Shown: positions 25,697-29,752 of the stretch, in pieces | How positions within the stretch are numbered: position 1 is the stretch's first letter | Layout: the number at the start of each line of letters is the position of its first letter | IMG/VR virus record: IMGVR_UViG_3300030102_005170 | Location: 1 to 29,752 of that record | DNA: 29,752 nucleotides | DNA from: a virus | Reading direction: 5' to 3' (one strand) | Translations under genes and position numbers: made by a program | Notes under the pieces: model-generated | The model's database searches: none | What the model was told of the DNA's origin: nothing | Seen by the model: only the letters and a program-made list of their open reading frames with translations

Positions 25697-26035
25697 GTGA
25701 GAAAAATACTTGTCCTTTTTGTGGCGGTTACTGTGGGCTGTGCTAGTTCACAAGACATAGGAAAAGATAAATATTATCATTTTGCAGCAGGTGCTACAAC
25801 GGCAGTAGTTGCAAATGAAATGGAATTACCAAGAGTAGCATCCTCTTTTGCAGCAGGATTTGCTAAAGAAACATATGACTATATACGAAATGGTCAGTTT
25901 GATGCTAAAGACTTGGTAGCCACTACGTTAGGTGGCATAGTAGTAAACTATATAATTAAATTAATAAAAAACAAAAAAAATGTGGAAATTAACAAAGAAA
26001 TACCTGAAGGACATATGGGTCCTTTTATGGAGTAA
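25697..26035 (+). CDS. Phage lipoprotein, YfiM/DUF2279-like (112 aa; GTG start)
   Basis: The start is GTG because an in-frame TGA lies directly upstream (25694-25696) and the next in-frame ATG is far inside. The N-terminus MRKILVLFVAVTVGC fits a lipoprotein signal with Cys 15 as the lipidated residue, followed by ASSQ. The mature part has DKYYHFAAGATTAVVA, then KETYDYIRNG and a Gly-rich hydrophobic segment TLGGIVVNYIIKLI. The DK--HF-AGA ... KE--D pattern resembles the YfiM/DUF2279 lipoprotein family from memory. It could pair with the membrane/coiled-coil protein at 24506 as an outer spanin, though it looks larger and more globular than a typical o-spanin. Its first codons contain a 4-bp tandem duplication (TGAG TGAG, 25694-25701). 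It overlaps the next gene by 56 nt. Confidence 0.6.
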   Translation: MRKILVLFVAVTVGCASSQDIGKDKYYHFAAGATTAVVANEMELPRVASSFAAGFAKETYDYIRNGQFDAKDLVATTLGGIVVNYIIKLIKNKKNVEINKEIPEGHMGPFME

Positions 26036-26282
26036 AACAGAAGTTGACGAAAAAGCAATAGCTACTTTAAAAGAAGTACAAAAAAGATATAAGTTAACTG
26101 CCCAAGAAATTGAAGATGTAGCTTCAGCAATGAAAGAAGTTGCAAATCAAATTGATGATATACCTAATGCTTTAAAAGGAAAAATCCGTAAAGGCAGAAA
26201 AGTTAAAAGTTTAGGTAAAATGACTATGGGTAAAAAGAAGGAAGATCCTTATTATAAAAATAGTAAAAAACTAAATAAATAA
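25980..26282 (+). CDS. Small basic helical protein (100 aa)
   Basis: Unknown. ATG 25980 overlaps the end of the lipoprotein gene by 56 nt. The N-terminal segment MWKLTKKYLKDIWVLLWSKT is amphipathic/hydrophobic with three Trp and could lie at a membrane surface. Residues ~25-70 form an acidic amphipathic helix pair (TLKEVQKRYKLTAQEIEDVA, then SAMKEVANQIDDIPNALKGK). The C-terminus is very basic (KIRKGRKVKSLGKM, then GKKKEDPYYKNSKKLNK), possibly nucleic-acid or lipid binding. Its stop overlaps the next start by 1 nt (TAATG), giving tight coupling to the holin candidate. Confidence 0.5.
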   Translation: MWKLTKKYLKDIWVLLWSKTEVDEKAIATLKEVQKRYKLTAQEIEDVASAMKEVANQIDDIPNALKGKIRKGRKVKSLGKMTMGKKKEDPYYKNSKKLNK

Positions 26283-26653
26283 TGAATATGTTTAAAGATA
26301 AAGAATTAAGGGGATATGTGGGCGCAGCTACAGTATTTTTACTTGTAATGGGTTTACTATTATTTTTGGCATTTTTTGAAATACCAGATACAAACAATGA
26401 TATATTTAAAGTTATTGTGGGTATGTTAGTTGGTAGCTTATCTGTTGTTATATATACTTTTATAGGTAAAAACCCTGAAGAAGTAGAAGCTTTAAAGGCT
26501 AGAAATGAAGCATTAGAAGATAAAGTAAATCAAATGGTTATTGAAAAAGATAAATTAGAAGCATTATTAAGAGATCTTCAAAACGAGATTATAGAAAATT
26601 TATCTATAGCTGGTGGTAAGTTTGAATTTAAAAATAATGGAAAAACTAAGTAA
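26282..26653 (+). CDS. Two-pass membrane protein, holin candidate (123 aa)
   Basis: Two hydrophobic segments: about residues 13-33 (GAATVFLLVMGLLLFLAFF) and 43-62 (VIVGMLVGSLSVVIYTFIG), joined by a short acidic loop. A charged coiled-coil tail follows (ALKARNEALEDKVNQMVIEK). Small two-pass protein directly before an endolysin is the classic holin place; holins open the inner membrane at a set time so endolysin reaches the wall. The coiled coil is unusual for a holin and may mark oligomerisation. The stop overlaps the endolysin start (26637) by 17 nt. Alternative: a spanin or membrane anchor. The role is inferred from layout and neighbour. Confidence 0.55.
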   Translation: MNMFKDKELRGYVGAATVFLLVMGLLLFLAFFEIPDTNNDIFKVIVGMLVGSLSVVIYTFIGKNPEEVEALKARNEALEDKVNQMVIEKDKLEALLRDLQNEIIENLSIAGGKFEFKNNGKTK

Positions 26654-27098
26654 AAACGTAAGTTATAAGGAAGGTGTGTATAGCATTACGGCTGATAGAT
26701 TAGGTTTAGAAAATAAACCTAATGAAGAACAATTAGCTAATATGAAAACAATAGCTGAAAAAGTATTTCAACCATTAAGACAATGGGTTGGAGGACCAGT
26801 AAAAATTAATTCATTTTTTAGATCACCGGAATTAAATAAAGCAATTGGTGGGTCATCTAAATCACAGCATTGCCATGGGCAAGCAATTGATATTGATGAT
26901 ACTTTTGGCAAAAGAACTAATGCCGAAATGTTTACTTATATAAAAGAAATGTTAGACTTTGATCAAATGATTTGGGAATTTGGAGATGATAATAATCCTA
27001 ATTGGGTACATGTAAGTTATGTATCACCTGAAGAAAACAGAAATAGATGTTTAAAAGCATATAAGGAAAACGGTAAAACCAAATATATGGTAATATAA
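26637..27098 (+). CDS. Endolysin, M15-type peptidase (153 aa)
   Basis: Predicted zinc peptidase that cleaves peptide bonds in peptidoglycan at lysis. Residues 76-87 hold the M15 motif SQHCHGQAIDID (His 78 and Asp 85 as zinc ligands), and WVHVS near residue 125 supplies the third zinc ligand, His. An acidic residue before it, in IWEFGDD, is the likely catalytic base. Upstream, INSFFRSPELNKAIGG matches the usual substrate-side segment of the M15_3 family. I chose ATG 26637 over the upstream GTG at 26613, because the sequence between them lies inside the holin frame and adds only eight atypical residues. It has no signal peptide, so it needs the holin to reach the wall. Ends 5 nt before a terminator. 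Confidence 0.8.
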   Translation: MEKLSKNVSYKEGVYSITADRLGLENKPNEEQLANMKTIAEKVFQPLRQWVGGPVKINSFFRSPELNKAIGGSSKSQHCHGQAIDIDDTFGKRTNAEMFTYIKEMLDFDQMIWEFGDDNNPNWVHVSYVSPEENRNRCLKAYKENGKTKYMVI

Positions 27099-27102
27099 AA
27101 AT

Positions 27103-27134
27103 AAAGGGAAGCAATTAAGCCTCCCTTTTTTTAT
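27103..27134 (+). terminator. Bidirectional terminator between late genes and nrd genes
   Basis: AAAGGGAAGC (27103-27112) pairs with GCCTCCCTTT (27119-27128) around AATTAA, with one A-C mismatch. A T run follows on the + strand, and an A-rich flank (AATATAAAAAT) gives a T-rich run when read leftward. It sits in the 35-base gap between convergent genes ending at 27098 (+) and 27134 (-), so it can end both transcripts. Confidence 0.85.
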
Positions 27135-28855
27135 TATCCATCACAAGCTAAACAATTCTCATCCATAGCTTGTTGAGCAATATCTCCTCTTAGTACAGAT
27201 TCCGTACGAACATAATACAAAGTTTTAATACCTTTTTTCCACGCCTCTAAATGAACTTTATTAATCCATTTAGGTGTAGCTACAGAAGGAAATGCTAAAT
27301 TTAAACTAACAGATTGGTCAATGTATTGTTGACGTATACCTGCTTGATTAACTAATTCTAGCTGATTAATTTCCTTGAAAGTTTTGAATATTTCTTTGAC
27401 GGGTATATCGTGACTTCCGTAGGTAATTTTGTCTAATGCTTTGATACCTTGGATTGACCCTCCGTCTTGCAGAATTTGATTCCATATTTTTTCGTTGTCT
27501 AATTTGTGTTTTCTTAATATCTTTTTTAATGTAGGATTTTTTCTTATAAAGGTCCCCTTTGCTGATTGCTCAGTAAATATATTAGCGGCCCAAGGCTCAA
27601 TGCCAGGGCTAACGTTACCACTGAGCTTACTATTAGACACAGTAGGAGCAATAGCCCGCAAATGGGTGTTACGCATACCAGTACCGCGACACCATAACGG
27701 TTCACCATATGTTTCAGCCAAACCACGACTTGCTCTTTCACTTTCAATTTTAATTTGTGAAAATATTTTACGAGTTTCAAACTGTGCGAGTAAACCTTCA
27801 AAAGGAATACCTTTGTTTTGTAAATAGGTATGCCAACCAAGAACACCAAGTCCAAGAGCTCTACCTTTTTCAGCCGACCTAACTGCGTTTTCAAATCCAT
27901 ACCTGTATTTTGCTCTTTGTATAAATTCTTCAAGTACTCCATCCAAGAACCAAATCGCATCATGAATGATGTTTGTGTTTTTCCATTCTTCATATTTTGC
28001 TAAATTTAATGATGATAAACAACATACAAAACTATGTGACTCATCTGTATGTAATGTTATTTCACTACATATATTAGTCATATGTACTTTTAAAGCGTTG
28101 TCTTTGTAAGCCGCTGGATTTTGTTTGTTAGTGTTTCCTTTAAAAAGTATATAAGGTTCTCCAGTCGCTTTACGTTTTTGCAATAACTTACTCCATTTTT
28201 TTCTTGCAACTTTATCGCCTGCTTCAAGTCTTCGCATGAATTTATCGCCGACGACAGCGCATTGATGTAAGTTAAGCGATTGTCTGTTGATGTCTCCTTT
28301 AGGTTCTCTAATTTCGAGCCACTCTTCAAAATCATCGTGGTCAATGTTAATATTAACGCTAGCTGCTCCTCTTCTAACGGATCCTTGATTTGTTGCAAGA
28401 ATAGTTGAATCGTATATTTTACAGAAAGGCACCACTCCGTCGCTTGTTCCATTTCCAGTTATTTTTGCGCCGGCGGGTCTAATCATATTAATTCCGATAC
28501 CTACTCCACCGCCGTGCTTAGCGAGTAACATCATCTCTAAATTCTTTTTACCAATATCTTGTATGCTATCAGCAACATCAATTCCAAAACAACTAATAGG
28601 TAAACCTCTATCTATACCTGTGTTAGAAAGCACTGGGGAAGCTAAACATAACCAGCCTTTCCATATATATTCAAAAAAAGTTTCAGCTAATTCTGGACGA
28701 TATAAACGCTTAGCAACAGTTGTTGCAACACGCTCATAAGCATCTTTAGGTGACTCACCATTATATAAATAGCCTCCTGTTATTGTTTTTTTATAAACAT
28801 CTGTATCACCCCAAGCAGGATAATCAACTCCTTTTTTCCAATCTTTATTCCACAT
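27134..28855 (-). CDS. nrdA: Class I ribonucleotide reductase, alpha subunit (573 aa, no ATP cone)
   Basis: The alpha subunit reduces ribonucleoside diphosphates to deoxy forms for phage DNA synthesis. Visible catalytic features: Cys 89 in PISCFGI (E. coli Cys 225), Asn 261/Cys 263/Glu 265 in TNICSEITL (thiyl-radical Cys 439 and Glu 441), and Cys 278 in FVCCLSSLNL (Cys 462). Also seen are the radical-transfer pair Tyr 547-Tyr 548 in KTLYYVR and a C-terminal redox tail ENCLACDG (Cys 568 and 571). E. coli NrdA is 761 aa; here the N-terminal ATP cone that gives overall dATP inhibition is missing, as in several phage enzymes, so dNTP pools may be unrestrained. It starts 1 nt after the small membrane gene and is transcribed leftward with nrdB. 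Orientation and spacing imply one operon. Confidence 0.93.
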   Translation of the reverse strand: MWNKDWKKGVDYPAWGDTDVYKKTITGGYLYNGESPKDAYERVATTVAKRLYRPELAETFFEYIWKGWLCLASPVLSNTGIDRGLPISCFGIDVADSIQDIGKKNLEMMLLAKHGGGVGIGINMIRPAGAKITGNGTSDGVVPFCKIYDSTILATNQGSVRRGAASVNINIDHDDFEEWLEIREPKGDINRQSLNLHQCAVVGDKFMRRLEAGDKVARKKWSKLLQKRKATGEPYILFKGNTNKQNPAAYKDNALKVHMTNICSEITLHTDESHSFVCCLSSLNLAKYEEWKNTNIIHDAIWFLDGVLEEFIQRAKYRYGFENAVRSAEKGRALGLGVLGWHTYLQNKGIPFEGLLAQFETRKIFSQIKIESERASRGLAETYGEPLWCRGTGMRNTHLRAIAPTVSNSKLSGNVSPGIEPWAANIFTEQSAKGTFIRKNPTLKKILRKHKLDNEKIWNQILQDGGSIQGIKALDKITYGSHDIPVKEIFKTFKEINQLELVNQAGIRQQYIDQSVSLNLAFPSVATPKWINKVHLEAWKKGIKTLYYVRTESVLRGDIAQQAMDENCLACDG

Positions 28856-28856
28856 A

Positions 28857-29105
28857 TTATTTTAAAAAATGATTAATCCAAGCTGCTAAACCGTTAAGAT
28901 TTAGAGCCACTAAGTTCCATTGCTTACGTGATGATACTTGTACTATCACGCAAATAAAACCTATTATAAATAATATAGGTTCTAATGTCCATTGACCAGC
29001 CATCAAAAAAGCTGCACCCGCATATCCAACACGGGATGCAAACTTTTGATAGCTTGTTAATTTATTTGTATAGACTAGTAGTCTAAGTAGTTTTCTTCTT
29101 ACCAT
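28857..29105 (-). CDS. Small membrane protein between nrdB and nrdA (82 aa)
   Basis: The start overlaps the nrdB stop by 7 nt and the stop lies 1 nt from nrdA, so translation is coupled within the operon. After a basic N-terminus (VRRKLLRLLVYTNKLTSYQK) come two probable membrane segments (about residues 27-42, VGYAGAAFLMAGQWTLE; and 43-60, PILFIIGFICVIVQV). A final part, RKQWNLVALNLNGLAAWINH, may be a third amphipathic or membrane segment. I do not recognise a family. Location suggests a role linked to nucleotide synthesis or its membrane placement, but it may simply be a small moron gene. No signal peptide other than the membrane segments. Confidence 0.5.
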   Translation of the reverse strand: MVRRKLLRLLVYTNKLTSYQKFASRVGYAGAAFLMAGQWTLEPILFIIGFICVIVQVSSRKQWNLVALNLNGLAAWINHFLK

Positions 29106-29752
29106 ATGTCTTCAAAATCTTCACCTTCATTAGCCTTGCTATAATCAGTTGGCCTGATTGCAAAAAAGTCGGTATGAGTGTGACCACCAGTAAGATGATA
29201 AAACCAGTTAAGATTATTTGCACAGCCTTCATCATAAGTAAAAACGCCGTTATAACCCAGTTCATTAAGTTTTTCATTTAATCTTTTCTTTATAAAATGC
29301 TTTAAATCTTTTGCTTTAAGGTTTTCAATATCACCCATTTCAAACATTTTATCAATATATTTCATTTCTGCGTCGTGCATTAAGCTAGCCGCTTCTATTA
29401 TATCTTTTTCAGCATCTTTTTTGAGTGTTGGTATTTCTTCACACATATGTCTGAATAATCTACAGCCCATTTTACTATGTAATGATTCATCTCTTACAGA
29501 CCATTTCATTTGTTGTCCGATTCCTTTGAGAAGATTACGTAATTGAAAAGAGTATAAAACAGCGAAAGCACTATATAAACTAACACCCTCTGCGAAGGCG
29601 GAAAAGATTGCCAAGCTACGACCGATCCCCACAGGATCATTCCCGTCATAACCAACCAAATTATCAAATCTTTCTGCCGTAGCAGGCTCGTGTAAAAACG
29701 CTTCAAAGTCTTCAAGTCCAAGTGTTTCATTTAAATAACTATAAGCTACAGC
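29099..29752 (-). CDS. nrdB: Class I ribonucleotide reductase, beta subunit, C-terminal part (partial)
   Basis: The frame is open to the window edge, so the N-terminus is outside; 217 residues are visible. NrdB holds the diiron/tyrosyl radical cofactor for NrdA. Two iron-ligand motifs are seen: a Glu in FAEGVSLYS (visible residue 55, E. coli Glu 204), and Glu 89/His 92 in RDESLH (Glu 238 and His 241). The radical Tyr and the earlier ligands (Asp 84, Glu 115, His 118) must lie beyond 29752. The C-terminal tail ends in acidic EGEDFEDIW, the segment that docks to the alpha subunit in this family. The stop overlaps the next gene by 7 nt. The in-frame TTG near 29659 is only an internal codon. Confidence 0.92.
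   Translation of the reverse strand, partial: AVAYSYLNETLGLEDFEAFLHEPATAERFDNLVGYDGNDPVGIGRSLAIFSAFAEGVSLYSAFAVLYSFQLRNLLKGIGQQMKWSVRDESLHSKMGCRLFRHMCEEIPTLKKDAEKDIIEAASLMHDAEMKYIDKMFEMGDIENLKAKDLKHFIKKRLNEKLNELGYNGVFTYDEGCANNLNWFYHLTGGHTHTDFFAIRPTDYSKANEGEDFEDIW

Noticed and set aside
25693-25746. ATG frame encoding a 17-aa Cys-rich peptide (MSEKNTCPFCGGYCGLC) overlapping the lipoprotein start
   Set aside because: Very short and out of frame with the well-supported lipoprotein; better explained as a by-product of the TGAG duplication. A CxxC pattern alone is not enough.
27495-27993. Frames on both strands inside nrdA
   Set aside because: They overlap a fully conserved ribonucleotide reductase gene with intact catalytic residues; shadows, not a frameshift.
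1-29752. Stop-codon recoding (TAG reassigned), as in some crAss-like phages
   Set aside because: TAG ends genes cleanly at 22876 and 24793, and long genes contain no internal TAG.
1-29752. tRNA genes, CRISPR arrays, insertion sequences, integrase or attachment sites
   Set aside because: No cloverleaf-like stretch, spaced direct repeats, transposase or recombinase motif was seen; gaps are all shorter than about 150 bases and explained.

Overview
The window is a gene-dense, AT-rich segment of a tailed double-stranded DNA phage, very probably a podovirus of a marine or aquatic Flavobacteriia/Bacteroidota host. The phage call rests on an ordered virion module: terminase C-terminus, portal, scaffold candidate, major capsid protein, connector/tail proteins, internal virion proteins and endolysin. 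The host call is an inference. Nearly all starts lack a Shine-Dalgarno and follow A/T-rich leaders, as in Bacteroidota. Two exported proteins also carry short signal peptides ending in the flavobacterial style (…TAQ/E and …SFGQ/E). Head and tail proteins resemble, from memory of the families, those of crAss-like and related flavobacterial podoviruses (P22 gp10-type stabilization protein, ring/connector proteins). No search was run, so this placement is tentative.

Layout. 1-6.0 kb (+): TerL C-terminus (cut by the window edge), portal, acidic scaffold-like protein and major capsid protein, closed by a strong UUCG-loop terminator. 6.0-13.5 kb (+): a conserved unknown protein, a hairpin, two connector/ring proteins and a 1581-residue tail stabilization-like protein. 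13.5-22.2 kb (+): three probable internal (ejection) proteins, the last a 2188-residue giant with an HExxH metalloprotease-like motif. 22.2-22.9 kb (+): three small, very basic, cysteine-containing proteins. 22.9-26.65 kb (+): a cassette aimed mostly at the cell envelope: an exported beta-barrel-like protein, membrane proteins with coiled coils, an exported thioredoxin-like protein without the CxxC, a lipoprotein and a holin candidate. 26.6-27.1 kb (+): an M15-type peptidase endolysin. A bidirectional terminator separates this late block from a leftward block (27.1-29.75 kb, -) that encodes class I ribonucleotide reductase: nrdB (cut by the window edge), a small membrane protein and an ATP-cone-less nrdA.

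The rightward genes build the particle, deliver DNA and lyse the host; the leftward genes supply deoxyribonucleotides for replication. The + strand genes are tightly coupled (overlaps or 1-10 nt gaps), which implies long polycistronic late transcripts. No stretch longer than 300 bases lacks a gene. I saw no tRNA, rRNA, CRISPR array, insertion sequence or integrase. The least understood part is the 22.9-26.65 kb envelope cassette.
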